Below, piece by piece: positions 47,074-57,110 of a stretch of 64,000 nucleotides of DNA. Position 1 is the stretch's first letter. Every line of letters starts with the position of its first letter. Origin of the DNA: Prochlorococcus sp. HOT208_60m_813O14 (GTDB taxonomy: Bacteria > Cyanobacteriota > Cyanobacteriia > PCC-6307 > Cyanobiaceae); the NCBI GenBank assembly GCA_002025945.1, contig MWOO01000188.1:1-64000 (forward strand). The letters run 5' to 3'. The notes below the pieces were generated by a model, which was given only the letters and a program-made list of their open reading frames with translations, searched no databases and was not told the origin of the DNA. The translations under genes and the position numbers were made by a program.

Positions 47074-47987
47074 TGAATTTGCTAACCAAATTTTCTGTTG
47101 GTCAATACGTTCATGGTAATAGAAGTTGGCTAAGAATTATAGATAGTAGATTAAAAATAATTATCGTAATGATATTTTTAATCACTCCAATTTGGGCAGG
47201 TCCAATATGGAGATTGAGTTTAGTTGGTTTTTTACTATTAATTACTTTTTTAAGTTTATTGCCATCTAGAGTATGGTGGCGATCATTATTTTTTCTCTCA
47301 TGTTTGTCACTATTAATTGGATGTATATCAATACTTGCCTCGTCTGATATTCAATCTCTTGATGGCTACTTAAGAAATCCCAATGAGTTGCAAGTAGTAC
47401 TGGAAAACCAAAAAGAATGGAATATTTTGCAAATTCCTTCGCAGAAGATATGGTTTATTAATTTTGGTCCCTACAACTTATCAAGAAAAGCTTTTGAACT
47501 AGGAATAAAAACCTCCACTTTGATATTTACCGTTATTCATAGTGTGAATTTGATGCTTTTAACAACATTGCAGGAAGACATTGTTTGGGGATTAAGTTGG
47601 TTTATGTATCCATTAAGAAAGATTGGATTGCCTACAAGTAAGTGGCTTTTTCAATTGTTAATTGCATTACGTTTTATTCCTCTAGTGCAGGAAGAACTTC
47701 AAAATATCATTAAATCAGTATCAGTTAGATCAATAAATTTTCGAAATTTAGGACTAAAGAAATCCTTTAATGTTTTATTAATCTTAGTGGAAAGGTTATT
47801 TCAAAATATATTTCTGAGAATTGATCATGGAGCAGAATCATTACTCTCAAAGAAAAAAATTATTATAAAAACTAATAGATTTAGAACTCTTTATCCTTCA
47901 AAATCTCTCAATGTAATTGTTAATACATTATCGATTTGTTTTATTTGCATAGCAATTTTTCTTAGAAAACTGTATGGTGCATTATAA
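47073..47987 (+). CDS. CbiQ/EcfT-type ECF transporter transmembrane protein
   Basis: 304 aa, about five helices plus a cytoplasmic coupling region. The N-terminal HGNRSWLRIIDSRLKIIIVM matches the T-component start, and conserved Ala-Arg-Gly-type coupling helices would be near residues 220-260 (SVSVRSINFRNLG; RIDHGAESLLS). It energises vitamin or metal uptake with ATPase and S subunits not present here. Coupled to der (TAATG). Confidence 0.78.
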   Translation: MNLLTKFSVGQYVHGNRSWLRIIDSRLKIIIVMIFLITPIWAGPIWRLSLVGFLLLITFLSLLPSRVWWRSLFFLSCLSLLIGCISILASSDIQSLDGYLRNPNELQVVLENQKEWNILQIPSQKIWFINFGPYNLSRKAFELGIKTSTLIFTVIHSVNLMLLTTLQEDIVWGLSWFMYPLRKIGLPTSKWLFQLLIALRFIPLVQEELQNIIKSVSVRSINFRNLGLKKSFNVLLILVERLFQNIFLRIDHGAESLLSKKKIIIKTNRFRTLYPSKSLNVIVNTLSICFICIAIFLRKLYGAL

Positions 47988-48006
47988 ATAACACAATATT
48001 TTAGGT

Positions 48007-48273
48007 TTGAGTTCTGAGCGTTATTTAAACCATCCAACATTTGGCATGTTATACCAAGTTTCTCCTGGAAATGATGGGAGAGATATTTATGCGACTTTAT
48101 ACGCTCAAAAAATGTTTTTCTTGGTTGAAGTACGACAGAGAGAAGTTTTTTTTGAGGTTATACCTTACTTAGATGCCCGTAATCAGGCCGAATTAAACCT
48201 TCAAAAAGCTAGAAGAAAAGGATCTGAAGAACTATCTAAATGGGAGAATTTATTTAAGCAAACTTTCTTATAA
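48007..48273 (+). CDS. pipX: PII-interacting regulator PipX, TTG start
   Basis: 88 aa. RYLNHPTFGMLYQVSPGNDGRDIYATLYAQKMFFLV followed by a C-terminal helical pair ending LFKQTFL matches PipX, the small Tudor-like coactivator of NtcA that is sequestered by PII when 2-oxoglutarate is low. The neighbour pipY is 3 nt downstream, the conserved cyanobacterial arrangement. TTG start. Confidence 0.9.
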   Translation: MSSERYLNHPTFGMLYQVSPGNDGRDIYATLYAQKMFFLVEVRQREVFFEVIPYLDARNQAELNLQKARRKGSEELSKWENLFKQTFL

Positions 48274-48276
48274 AAT

Positions 48277-48912
48277 GTGAACCCTGCAAATTATTTAAAA
48301 ATAAAAAATAAAATACCATCAAATGTAAATATTCTTGCGGTAAGTAAAGGATTTAAAAGTCAAGAAATCAAGACTATTCAAAATATAGGTCAGAACGATT
48401 TTGGTGAAAGTAAGGTCCAAGAGGCGTTTGAAAAACAATTAACATTAAAAGATCTTAAACAAATAAATTGGCACTTTATTGGAAGAATACAAAGTAATAA
48501 AATAAGAAAAATAGTTCAAAATTTTAAATATATTCATTCAGTAGATTCATTTGAAAAGTTGCAAAAGATTTCTAATATTTCATGTGAAGAGAAGAAAAAT
48601 CCATTAATAATGTTACAGGTTAAGTTGAGTGATGACCCTACTAAAGGAGGTTTTAATCCTGAATTTTTAATTTTGAAATGGAGAGAAATTCAAGATCTGA
48701 AAAATATTTCATTAACCGGTTTGATGACTATCAATCCTAAAGGACTTAGCTCTAAAGAAAATTCAGGGTTGTTCAGAAAATGTCGTGCTCTAGCTGATTC
48801 TCTGCAACTACCAGATTGTTCCATGGGGATGTCAGGTGATTGGGAGGAAGCTATTGACGCTGGATCAACTTGGTTAAGATTAGGATCATTGATTTTTGGA
48901 GATAGATCCTAA
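48277..48912 (+). CDS. pipY: PLP-homeostasis protein PipY (YggS/PLPBP), GTG start
   Basis: 211 aa. The PLP-binding Lys lies in ILAVSKGFKSQEI. DFGESKVQEAFEKQ, INWHFIGRIQSNK, GLMTIN and SMGMSGDWEEAIDAGSTWLRLGSLIFG are the family blocks. It regulates pyridoxal phosphate and amino-acid balance. Operon partner of pipX. Confidence 0.92.
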   Translation: MNPANYLKIKNKIPSNVNILAVSKGFKSQEIKTIQNIGQNDFGESKVQEAFEKQLTLKDLKQINWHFIGRIQSNKIRKIVQNFKYIHSVDSFEKLQKISNISCEEKKNPLIMLQVKLSDDPTKGGFNPEFLILKWREIQDLKNISLTGLMTINPKGLSSKENSGLFRKCRALADSLQLPDCSMGMSGDWEEAIDAGSTWLRLGSLIFGDRS

Positions 48913-49062
48913 TTAGTTATTGTTTTATAAAAATCTTATCTATAAACTTGCAGTAAAGTTCAACTAACGTTATTTAAGTATAGGTAGTTTATTCATTATA
49001 AAAAATGAATCTATTACTCAAGGTTTTTAAACCTTAGTAATCAATTTCAAGAGGATTTAAAG

Positions 49063-49638
49063 GTGTCACTTATTTCTAGATTAAAGGCAGTTGTTGCAGG
49101 GGATGAGTATCTCGATGATGATTTTGATGAGTTGGATTATGCTTCAGAGGATGAATTAAATGATATTAATAAATTCCAACAAAATCCAAAGAATGCAAAT
49201 GCTCTTGCAAATTCAAACCCATTCGATTTTATGAATAACAACAGATCATCTAAAGTGGTTGGTATGCCTGGAATCTCAAATTCATCCTCAGAAGTAAGCT
49301 TAATGGAACCAAGAAGTTTTGATGAGATGCCTCAAGCTATACAAGCATTAAGAGAGAGAAAAACTGTAATTCTCAATTTAACTATGATGGATCCTGATCA
49401 AGCTCAAAGAGCGGTTGATTTTATTGCAGGGGGCACATATGCAATTGATGGACATCAAGAGAGAGTTGGTGAAAGTATTTTTCTTTTTGCTCCAAGTTGT
49501 GTAAATGTAACTAGCTCCTCTCCAGAAGAAGCTTCTCCATCTTCTGTGCCTACAGAAAACACACCAAAATATAGTTTGGGCAAAAATACTACTCCTGAAC
49601 CAGCATGGGGTAATTCTAAATTAAGTGCTTATTCATGA
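49063..49638 (+). CDS. sepF: Cell division protein SepF, GTG start
   Basis: 191 aa. The N-terminal [20 protein letters not shown] amphipathic membrane anchor and an acidic linker are followed by the SepF core ([66 protein letters not shown]). It tethers and bundles FtsZ at the septum. Confidence 0.93.
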   Translation: MSLISRLKAVVAGDEYLDDDFDELDYASEDELNDINKFQQNPKNANALANSNPFDFMNNNRSSKVVGMPGISNSSSEVSLMEPRSFDEMPQAIQALRERKTVILNLTMMDPDQAQRAVDFIAGGTYAIDGHQERVGESIFLFAPSCVNVTSSSPEEASPSSVPTENTPKYSLGKNTTPEPAWGNSKLSAYS

Positions 49639-50458
49639 TGAATCTGTGACAGATAAAATTGCGATTATTGGTTTTGGAAATATTGCAAGTGCTATAGTTA
49701 CACCTCTATTAGATAACAAATTAATTCAGCCAGAGAATGTTTTTTGTGTTGTAAATACAGAAAAAAGTTTAGAAAATATAAAAAAAAATTATAAATACAA
49801 TATAAACGTTTATAAATCAGGTTCAAAAGAGTCAAAAATAATTTGGGATTGTCAATATAAACTTCTTTCGATAAAACCCCAACAATTAAATGATATAACT
49901 GAGTCCCCTCATATAAAAAATAAGGACAATTTAATAGTTTCAATTCTTGCAGGGGTTTCAATAAATAGACTTACTCAAAAGTTTCCTAATCATAAATGTG
50001 TGAGGGTGGTTACAAATATTCCAATAACTATTGGAAAAGGTTTAACAGGGATTTCTTGGGGAGAAGAAATTACAGAAGATCAGAAACAATTTACAAAAAA
50101 ATTGTTTGAAAATACTAGTAAGATTTATGAATTTACTGAAGATTATCTTGATATATTTTTAGCTTTAACTTCATCAGGTCCTGCAATTATTGCTTTGATC
50201 ATAGAAGCATTAAGTGATGGAGGATTAAGCGGGGGATTACCAAAAAAAATTTCAGAGGAACTTGTTATGGAAATGATACTAGGGACTATTTGTTTAATAA
50301 AGGAAAATAAACTTACTACTTCTGAGCTTAAAAATTTAGTAACCTCTCCAGGTGGAACAACTATCTCTGCTTTAAGGGTTTTAGAAAAAAAGAGTGTAAG
50401 GTCAGCATTAATTGAATCAATAGTTTCAGCTAGTAATCGAAGTAAAGAGTTTCGTTAG
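49625..50458 (+). CDS. proC: Pyrroline-5-carboxylate reductase
   Basis: Last step of proline synthesis. The Rossmann motif [14 protein letters not shown] is near the N-terminus and [21 protein letters not shown] near residue 180. The ORF-track TTG overlaps sepF by 14 nt. A GTG at 49646, 7 nt after the sepF stop, would give (M)[12 protein letters not shown] and may be the true start. Confidence 0.9.
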   Translation: MLIHDESVTDKIAIIGFGNIASAIVTPLLDNKLIQPENVFCVVNTEKSLENIKKNYKYNINVYKSGSKESKIIWDCQYKLLSIKPQQLNDITESPHIKNKDNLIVSILAGVSINRLTQKFPNHKCVRVVTNIPITIGKGLTGISWGEEITEDQKQFTKKLFENTSKIYEFTEDYLDIFLALTSSGPAIIALIIEALSDGGLSGGLPKKISEELVMEMILGTICLIKENKLTTSELKNLVTSPGGTTISALRVLEKKSVRSALIESIVSASNRSKEFR

Positions 50459-50463
50459 TTTTT

Positions 50464-51621
50464 TCAATTATCTTTTAATTTCATATAAACTTTTTCAAGT
50501 GAATTTATATTTTTAGTAATTGTGTATCTCTCAAGTACACGTTCTCTAGCTTTTTCTCCAAGATCTTTTGTAAATGAAGGGTGTTCTACAAGAATTGGGA
50601 TTATAGTTTTTAATTGTGCAGCCACATTATCAGTTGAAATTACTATCCCTGCTCCGTTATCTAAAACTTCACCATCCGCTCCGGCATCTGTAGCTACACA
50701 AGCAGTACCAGCCGACATTGCCTCTAAAAGTGATAATGATAAACCTTCTACTAAGCTTGGCAAGAAAAATACTTCTGCTATTTGCATTATTGCTATCCTA
50801 GTTTCTAAATCTAATTCGGCACCCCACCAAATTAATTTCTCATTACCAAGGTTAGAAAAACTATTTTCAAGTGTTGGCTTCATTGGTCCATCCCCAACAA
50901 TAACTAATTTGCAATTTTGAGTTCTTGTTTGGCGCCAAGAACGTAAAAGTGCCTCTATATTTTTTTCATTTGCAATCCTTCCCATGTATAAAAAGATTCT
51001 TTCATTTCCAAGTTTGTTTTTAACCTGATTATATTTTTTACTTTTTTCGCAAAAAGGTTTCCAAATATTTTCATCAACTCCGTTTGGAATAATTATTTGT
51101 TTTTCTTTAGGTACTCCTAATTTCTCAAGAACATTTTTTTGAGGTTCAGAAAAAATAATTATTCTATCGAACTTTGCTAAAGAGGGAGCATAAAGTTGAT
51201 ACGTTAATTGTTGTGTGCTCGCAGTTAGATTTCTATTTTTTGCATCAAATGGTGGATGAAATGTTCCTATAAGAGGAACATTAATTTTATTACAAAGCTC
51301 TGGAAGTCTAAAGTCTAAAGGAGATAAAGTTAGGCTTGCATGTACTATGTCAGGTTTTAATCTTTCCAATGATAGCCTTAGCTCTTTTTCAGCCCTTGGA
51401 GAGGGTATTGTATAAACTTGAGATTTAATTAAATATGGGAGACTTACATCAGGATCATTTGCAAGAAATAATGGTTTTGATGAATTTGAACTAGAGGGAT
51501 TATCGAAATGAATAAAACTAATTTTATGTCCTCTGGCCTTTAATTCCTTAGTAGTTAAATTACCGTAAGTTACATTTCCACAAAAAGGGGATTTTTTTCC
51601 CAACCAGGCAATATGAACCAC
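50464..51621 (-). CDS. GT4 glycosyltransferase, DgdA-like (digalactolipid synthase candidate)
   Basis: 385 aa GT-B enzyme. The N-terminal HIAWLGKKSPFCGNVTYG resembles the cyanobacterial DGDG synthase DgdA. The C-terminal domain has the EGLSLSLLEAMSAGTACVATDAGADGEVL nucleotide-sugar E-x7-E motif. In that family the enzyme adds galactose to MGDG for thylakoid membranes. Family GT4 is firm; the DgdA role is from memory of the N-terminus. Convergent with proC. Confidence 0.75.
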   Translation of the reverse strand: MVHIAWLGKKSPFCGNVTYGNLTTKELKARGHKISFIHFDNPSSSNSSKPLFLANDPDVSLPYLIKSQVYTIPSPRAEKELRLSLERLKPDIVHASLTLSPLDFRLPELCNKINVPLIGTFHPPFDAKNRNLTASTQQLTYQLYAPSLAKFDRIIIFSEPQKNVLEKLGVPKEKQIIIPNGVDENIWKPFCEKSKKYNQVKNKLGNERIFLYMGRIANEKNIEALLRSWRQTRTQNCKLVIVGDGPMKPTLENSFSNLGNEKLIWWGAELDLETRIAIMQIAEVFFLPSLVEGLSLSLLEAMSAGTACVATDAGADGEVLDNGAGIVISTDNVAAQLKTIIPILVEHPSFTKDLGEKARERVLERYTITKNINSLEKVYMKLKDN

Positions 51622-51706
51622 ATTAATTGAATTAACTATTTATAAAGTTAACAGGCAAAGGCGCCATGATCATATTTTTTAAATTTTTTAATGCTTCATG
51701 AAAATG

Positions 51707-52492
51707 CTAACTATATATTTCTCTCAACATTTTTAGTGAAGATAGATCCTTCTCTAATTGAGTAGAGATCCATGTCTCAATAATGAATAATATTTTAAGC
51801 CAGACTTTTTTGGGACCCAATAACTCTCCATTAGATTTTATTGGTAATTCTGGGAAAAGAAGTCTCTGTAATAGAGCAACTTCAGATGCATTTATTTTTA
51901 GGATACTTTGAGGATCTTCTATGGATGAAAACCCTTCACTTGGCAAATAATAACAACTCCATTCCCAATTTCCTAAAGGTGGAATAATAGGTTCTCCAGT
52001 TTTACAACAATGATGAATTGGTAAATTAATACCCCCGATGGCTAATAGATGGATTAAAGATTGAATACTCATCGAGAGCATTTTAATATCTTCTTCTTGA
52101 GACTCTTTATATAAATAAATCCTATCAAGATGTGCAAGAACGCAAGATAAATAGTCTTTTTGCTTGTCATTATTACCTACTAATAAAAATGTTAATTCAG
52201 TTATTGCTTGAGCGGCTGCAAGACATTCAATATTTTTACCTAGGCCAGAATAGCTTTTTAATATTTTAATTTGACGTACAGATTTAAGATTTCTTTTGCC
52301 AAAAATCTGCAGACTTAAATATGTTAAAGGAGTAGCTGCGGCAAGACTACTTTTAGGACGCCTAGCACCAGGTGCCGCTAATCTAACAATCCCTTGCTCA
52401 TCGGTAAGGATAGTTATTAATCTATCATTCTCGCCTAATGGAGAAGCTTTAATACAGAGACCTTTTAGTCTGCACTCACCAGAACCAGACAT
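51707..52492 (-). CDS. recO: DNA repair protein RecO
   Basis: 261 aa. It has the N-terminal OB fold (RLKGLCIKASPLGENDRLIT...GIVRLAAPGARRPKSSLAAA) and a C-terminal helical domain. The zinc site is reduced to HHCCKTG. RecO loads RecA on SSB-coated DNA with RecR. It starts on the base after the DeoC-like stop. Confidence 0.9.
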   Translation of the reverse strand: MSGSGECRLKGLCIKASPLGENDRLITILTDEQGIVRLAAPGARRPKSSLAAATPLTYLSLQIFGKRNLKSVRQIKILKSYSGLGKNIECLAAAQAITELTFLLVGNNDKQKDYLSCVLAHLDRIYLYKESQEEDIKMLSMSIQSLIHLLAIGGINLPIHHCCKTGEPIIPPLGNWEWSCYYLPSEGFSSIEDPQSILKINASEVALLQRLLFPELPIKSNGELLGPKKVWLKILFIIETWISTQLEKDLSSLKMLREIYS

Positions 52493-53152
52493 TTAAATAA
52501 CGTTTACTTCTTCAAAAATTTCATAAAAATTGGAAGTACCCACGCAACTAATTCCACTATCAAATAAATCAATTACTTGCGTCAGATTTTTTATACAACC
52601 TACAACTTTGATTTGATTTTGTGAGCCTGTTATTTTTAGTATTTCGATGACATCATTAGATGTAAGAGGAGACCCAAACCCGTCCCCGAATTGAAAATTT
52701 TTTATTCCTAATTCCAAACAAATTTCTATCGCATTAATAAAAACTTCTTTTTTTAGTTTTGATTTATTTATGATTATTGAAACTGGTAATCCAGATAATT
52801 TAACCTGCTCAATTTCAGCAGCGAAAGTTTCTAAATTTCTTTTGGATAAATTTATAAAGTTTGGGATATATTCAATTCCTTTTGCACCCTTATCTTTTGC
52901 AAAACAAACTAATTCTTCTATAAATGAGACTGGTAAATCTGCTAAAGGGTAAGAAATAAGTGCCTTTATATCCGCATTATAATTACCTAAACAGTTTTTA
53001 AGATCAGTTAAATAATTTAGTGAAGTAGAAATATTTTTGATATTGTATTTTCTTATCAAATCGCAATTCACACAGAAATCTTCCCAGGATAGATAAGGGT
53101 TAATAATTATTGCATGAATTTTCTCGTTTAATTCATATTCAATATTGGGCAT
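52493..53152 (-). CDS. DeoC-family (deoxyribose-phosphate aldolase-like) protein
   Basis: 219-aa TIM barrel of the DeoC/LacD type: LSWEDFCVNCDLIRKYNI..., KGAKGIEYIPN, then IKNFQFGDGFGSPLTSNDVIEIL. The last block aligns with the catalytic FVKTSTGFG of real aldolases, but the Schiff-base Lys is replaced by Gln. Annotated commonly as DeoC in picocyanobacteria; classical aldolase activity is doubtful. It lies between hpf and recO with 7-nt and 0-nt gaps. Confidence 0.7.
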   Translation of the reverse strand: MPNIEYELNEKIHAIIINPYLSWEDFCVNCDLIRKYNIKNISTSLNYLTDLKNCLGNYNADIKALISYPLADLPVSFIEELVCFAKDKGAKGIEYIPNFINLSKRNLETFAAEIEQVKLSGLPVSIIINKSKLKKEVFINAIEICLELGIKNFQFGDGFGSPLTSNDVIEILKITGSQNQIKVVGCIKNLTQVIDLFDSGISCVGTSNFYEIFEEVNVI

Positions 53153-53159
53153 TTAAAAC

Positions 53160-53744
53160 TTATTTAGATTGAATCAGTCCATAACCTCCATGATTCCTTT
53201 TATATATAACTTGAAGTTCATTATTTTTTTTATTTCGAAAAACATAAAAATCATGATCAATTAGATCTAATTGTTTTCTTGCTTCTTCTGATGAAATTGG
53301 AGTCATTTCAAAGTATTTATTTTTAATAGATGGTTCAGGCAGACTTGCTTCAGTTCCTTCTTCAAATAAAGCTTTATCTAAAAAACTTGATTCAATACTT
53401 TCAATTGGAAAAGAATCTTTATTGTTAAATTGTTTATTATGAATTGTTTTATTGTTTCTTTCTTTATATTTACGTAATTTTCTACAAAGTTTATTTGAAA
53501 CTAAATCAATGCTTGAGTATAGATTTTCAGTTTTTTCTTCAGCTCTAATTACGGTACCATTTGCAAAAATAGTAACTTCTGCAGTTTGGAACGAGACTCT
53601 TGGGTTCTTTTCGATTGAAAGGTGTATGTCAGCTTCTTTAACGATATCCTTATAGTGATGTGTTGCTTTTTCTATCTTTGCCTCAGTATATTCTTTTAAT
53701 GCTCCAGTGAGCTCAAGATTCTTTCCATGGATTAAAATTTTCAT
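53160..53744 (-). CDS. hpf: Long-form ribosome hibernation promoting factor (HPF/LrtA)
   Basis: 194 aa. The N-terminal S30AE domain (MKILIHGKNLELTGALKEYTEAKI...NLYSSIDLVSNKL) is joined by a linker to the C-terminal dimerisation domain (TPISSEEARKQLDLIDHDFYVFRN...EL). The long form makes 100S ribosomes in the dark or under stress; the cyanobacterial homologue LrtA is light-repressed. First gene of the operon with the DeoC-like gene and recO. Confidence 0.92.
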   Translation of the reverse strand: MKILIHGKNLELTGALKEYTEAKIEKATHHYKDIVKEADIHLSIEKNPRVSFQTAEVTIFANGTVIRAEEKTENLYSSIDLVSNKLCRKLRKYKERNNKTIHNKQFNNKDSFPIESIESSFLDKALFEEGTEASLPEPSIKNKYFEMTPISSEEARKQLDLIDHDFYVFRNKKNNELQVIYKRNHGGYGLIQSK

Positions 53745-53788
53745 AACAAATCTAAAAATATTTACTTACTTTCTAAATCTACTTAAAT

Positions 53789-54439
53789 ATGGAAAATAGA
53801 ACAGCAATAATTAAACAACCTGATAATATTTCTTCTTTTAATAATGTTTATAAATTACAAAAAGAATATCAGGATGCATTGATTTTAGACAATTCTAACC
53901 CTGACTTTATTTGGATAGGGGAGCATCAACTCTGTTATACGTTAGGTAGAGGATCTAATTACGATAATTTACTATTTTCTTTGGATGATGATAAATATGA
54001 TGTTTTTAAGATTAATAGAGGTGGTGAGGTTACTTGTCATATGCCTGGACAATTAGTAACTTACTTGGTTTTAGATTTGAAAAATTTTAATAAAGATTTA
54101 AATTGGTATTTGAGAAAAATTGAAGAAATTATTATAAAAATTCTTGGAACTTTTAATATAAATTCTCATTCAAGAGATGGTTTCACTGGTGTTTGGATAG
54201 GAAATAAGAAAATTGCTTCAATTGGAATTGGTTGTAAAAGATGGATAACAATAAATGGATTTTCAATCAATATTGACTGCGAATTAGAAAACTTTAATAA
54301 GATTGTTCCTTGCGGGATAGAAAATTGTCTTATGGCAAATATGATTGATTACAACAAAAATTTAAATATTCAGGAAGTCAAGATAATTGTTAAAAAAATC
54401 ATTCAGGAAGAATTTAATTTTGATTTTGTATCAAAATAG
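53789..54439 (+). CDS. lipB: Octanoyl-ACP:protein octanoyltransferase
   Basis: Starts lipoylation by moving octanoate to E2/H-protein domains. [22 protein letters not shown] is the RGGxxTxHxPGQ motif, the catalytic Lys is in [15 protein letters not shown], and the catalytic Cys in KIVPCGIEN. 216 aa. It lies just upstream of the acyl-CoA synthetase and about 3 kb before the lipoylated E2. Confidence 0.9.
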   Translation: MENRTAIIKQPDNISSFNNVYKLQKEYQDALILDNSNPDFIWIGEHQLCYTLGRGSNYDNLLFSLDDDKYDVFKINRGGEVTCHMPGQLVTYLVLDLKNFNKDLNWYLRKIEEIIIKILGTFNINSHSRDGFTGVWIGNKKIASIGIGCKRWITINGFSINIDCELENFNKIVPCGIENCLMANMIDYNKNLNIQEVKIIVKKIIQEEFNFDFVSK

Positions 54440-54466
54440 AAATTAAAATTTAAAAATAAATTTAAT

Positions 54467-56410
54467 ATGGGTGATTTAGCATACTGGCCTTCAGCCAAAA
54501 TTATTTCTAAAAAAGATAAATTTGCTAAAAATAGAGATTTTATTAAGAACCTTGATCATATAGATCAAATTTGGGAAAAATTAAAATTTAAATGTGGTGA
54601 TACTTTAGCTGTTTGCGATTTAAGAGGGAAATACAAAGAAAAATTTTCTTATTCTGAGCTGGCTGATTTAATAACAAAAGTCTCTTTTTCTTTTAAAAAT
54701 TATGGTTTAGCAAAGGGGGATGTAGTTACTGTAATATCTGAAAATTCTCCAAGATGGCTAGTAGTTGATCAAGGCTTAATGCGTCTAGGAGCTATAAATG
54801 CGGTGAGAGGTATTAATTCTCCTTCAGTAGAATTAGACTATATTATTGAGCACTCTAATTCAGTAGGTCTCATAGTTCAATCTAAGGAGATTTGGCTAAA
54901 GTTAAACAACAAAGAAGAATTAAAAAAAAGACTGAAATTTATAATCAATTTAGAAGATGAACAATTTGAAAGTTTAATAAGTTGGAGTAAATTTATAAGT
55001 TCAGTAGAAAAAGAAAATTCACAAAATAATAATCTTGAAAAATTTAATCCAGAAATAGATGACGTCGCTACTATTCTTTACACTTCTGGGACAACAGGAA
55101 AACCTAAGGGTGTGCCTTTGACTCATGCAAATTTTTTACATCAGATAATCAATTTAGCCTATATCGCTGATCCTGAACCAGGGACCTCTGTATTAAGCGT
55201 TTTGCCTATCTGGCATTCTTATGAGAGGAGTGCTGAATACTTCTTTTTTTCATGCGGTTGTTCTCAATACTATACAATTCCAAAATTTCTTAAAGATGAT
55301 ATTACACAAGTAAAACCAGTTGTCATGGCTACTGTACCGAGACTATGGGAAGCAATACATGATGGTTTTTTTCAGGCGTTGAAAAAAATGCCTTCCAAAA
55401 AGCAAAAACTTATTAAGTTTTTAATAAGTAATAGTTCGGTTTTCAAAAGAAGTCTTAGAAAGATAAGAAATATAGACATAAATCAAATAACTTTTAAATC
55501 AAAAATCCCCTTACTGGGTTCTGTTATTAGCCGATATCCTTTACATAAATTGTCTACTATTTTTTTATGGCCGAATATTCTTAGACAACTATGCGGAGAA
55601 AAACTGAAATTTCCCATAAACGGTGGAGGTGCATTGCCAGAACATGTAGATCTTTTTTTTGAATCTTTAGGTGTAGATGTTTTAGTGGGATATGGACTCA
55701 CAGAAACTAGTCCAGTATTAACTTGTAGGAGAAGAGAATTAAATGTTAGAGGATCATCTGGGCAGCCTCTTTCATTTACTGAAATCAAAATAGTGAATGA
55801 TGATAAAAAAAAGATTCTGAAGTTCAGAGAAGTCGGGAAAATTCTTGTTAGGGGGCCGCAAGTAATGAAAGGTTATCTTAATAATGAAATAGCTACAAAT
55901 GATGTTTTATCCAAGGATGGTTGGTTTGATACTGGTGATTTAGGTTTTCTAATACCAAATGGTTCTCTCTTTATAACGGGAAGAGCCAAGGATACAATAG
56001 TGTTATCAAGTGGTGAAAATATAGAACCGAATCCGCTGGAAACTGAAATTCTTAGTTCAGAATTTATTAATCAGATTCAATTAGTAGGACAAGATAAGAA
56101 ATGTTTAACAGCCCTTGTAGTTCCTAATGTCGAATTGGTTAAAAGCAAGTTTTTGGAAGAAGACCTTTCAAAATTAAACCTGAATAAGAATATAGGTACA
56201 TTTTTCAAATCACAAATTAATAATTTGCTGAAAAGTCGATTAGGAGCAAGATCAGAAGAACAAATATTAGATTGTTATTTTGTTGATGCCTTTACTTTAG
56301 AAAATGGGTTGTTAACACAAACTCTTAAACAAAAAAGAAAAGAAATAGAAAAAAAGTATTCATTACAAATAGAAAATATGTATGAAAACAAATTTAGTAA
56401 GAAAATTTGA
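54467..56410 (+). CDS. fadD: Long-chain acyl-CoA/ACP synthetase
   Basis: 647 aa adenylate-forming enzyme. TILYTSGTTGKPKGVPLTH is the AMP-binding P-loop, GYGLTETSPV the A5 motif, DGWFDTGDLGFL and ITGRAKDTIVLSSGENIEP the A7-A8 motifs. In cyanobacteria this single enzyme (often called Aas) recycles free fatty acids onto ACP. It lies 27 nt after lipB. Confidence 0.9.
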   Translation: MGDLAYWPSAKIISKKDKFAKNRDFIKNLDHIDQIWEKLKFKCGDTLAVCDLRGKYKEKFSYSELADLITKVSFSFKNYGLAKGDVVTVISENSPRWLVVDQGLMRLGAINAVRGINSPSVELDYIIEHSNSVGLIVQSKEIWLKLNNKEELKKRLKFIINLEDEQFESLISWSKFISSVEKENSQNNNLEKFNPEIDDVATILYTSGTTGKPKGVPLTHANFLHQIINLAYIADPEPGTSVLSVLPIWHSYERSAEYFFFSCGCSQYYTIPKFLKDDITQVKPVVMATVPRLWEAIHDGFFQALKKMPSKKQKLIKFLISNSSVFKRSLRKIRNIDINQITFKSKIPLLGSVISRYPLHKLSTIFLWPNILRQLCGEKLKFPINGGGALPEHVDLFFESLGVDVLVGYGLTETSPVLTCRRRELNVRGSSGQPLSFTEIKIVNDDKKKILKFREVGKILVRGPQVMKGYLNNEIATNDVLSKDGWFDTGDLGFLIPNGSLFITGRAKDTIVLSSGENIEPNPLETEILSSEFINQIQLVGQDKKCLTALVVPNVELVKSKFLEEDLSKLNLNKNIGTFFKSQINNLLKSRLGARSEEQILDCYFVDAFTLENGLLTQTLKQKRKEIEKKYSLQIENMYENKFSKKI

Positions 56411-56448
56411 TTTGTTCTATCTATATTGAAAAGGTAATTTAATTTTTT

Positions 56449-56892
56449 ATGGAAACAAACAACTCAATATCTATAAAGCGCTCAATAGCTATTAAAGCTG
56501 TAGTTACACCAACTTGGAAGGAAGATGCTGAAAAAGAATTAAGTAAAGCAATTTCAAACATTGATCAGCAATTATCTCAACTGGAGCAAGAGGGGCAGCA
56601 AATAGTAAATAATATTAGATCCCAATCGGTTAATCCCCTTGATCCAAGGGTTCAAGAACAGGTTAGTCAGGTGCAACAACAAGTCGCAGCAAAACGAAAT
56701 GAAATTGAAGAACAAAAAAGAAATCTACTGCAACAACAGAGTCAAGTTCGCGAATTAAAAATGGACGAAATTGTTGATCAAGGGCAAATGGATAGTATCT
56801 GTGATGTCACTGTGGGAGATAATCTTATTAAAAAAATGCAAGTATCGATTACGGTTAAGGATGGAGTTATTCAATCTATAGATAATAATTAA
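56449..56892 (+). CDS. YlqD-like coiled-coil protein
   Basis: 147 aa. The IKRSIAIKAVVTPTWKEDAEKEL N-terminus, a long Gln/Glu-rich coiled coil (about 25-105) and the C-terminal strand block DICDVTVGDNLIKKMQVSIT-type agree with the YlqD family. Role unknown. It lies 38 nt after fadD. Confidence 0.75.
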   Translation: METNNSISIKRSIAIKAVVTPTWKEDAEKELSKAISNIDQQLSQLEQEGQQIVNNIRSQSVNPLDPRVQEQVSQVQQQVAAKRNEIEEQKRNLLQQQSQVRELKMDEIVDQGQMDSICDVTVGDNLIKKMQVSITVKDGVIQSIDNN

Positions 56893-56989
56893 AGAGAAGA
56901 TTTAGTCTTTTTGATAAATATAAGTAAATCTTAATTTCGATAAGTTTTAAATTCTAATCGATCTAAATTATTACTTTCTTAAGTTTTAA

Positions 56990-57030
56990 GAGTTCCCACT
57001 GTGAACATGATTTCGTATAATTAAAACAAG
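56990..57030 (+). promoter_or_regulatory. Candidate promoter of the E2 gene
   Basis: A perfect TATAAT at 57016-57021 lies in the 218-bp gap before the E2 ATG. A 15-nt near-palindrome (GTTCCCACTGTGAAC) covers the expected -35 region, so an overlapping operator is possible. It would leave a leader of about 80 nt. Confidence 0.45.
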
Positions 57031-57110
57031 AGTTTAAAGGGTTCTTAACCATAAAAACTTTAGGAAGTTTGGTAGAAATCCCTTGAAACTTATGCAATAA
57101 CAATTTTCTT

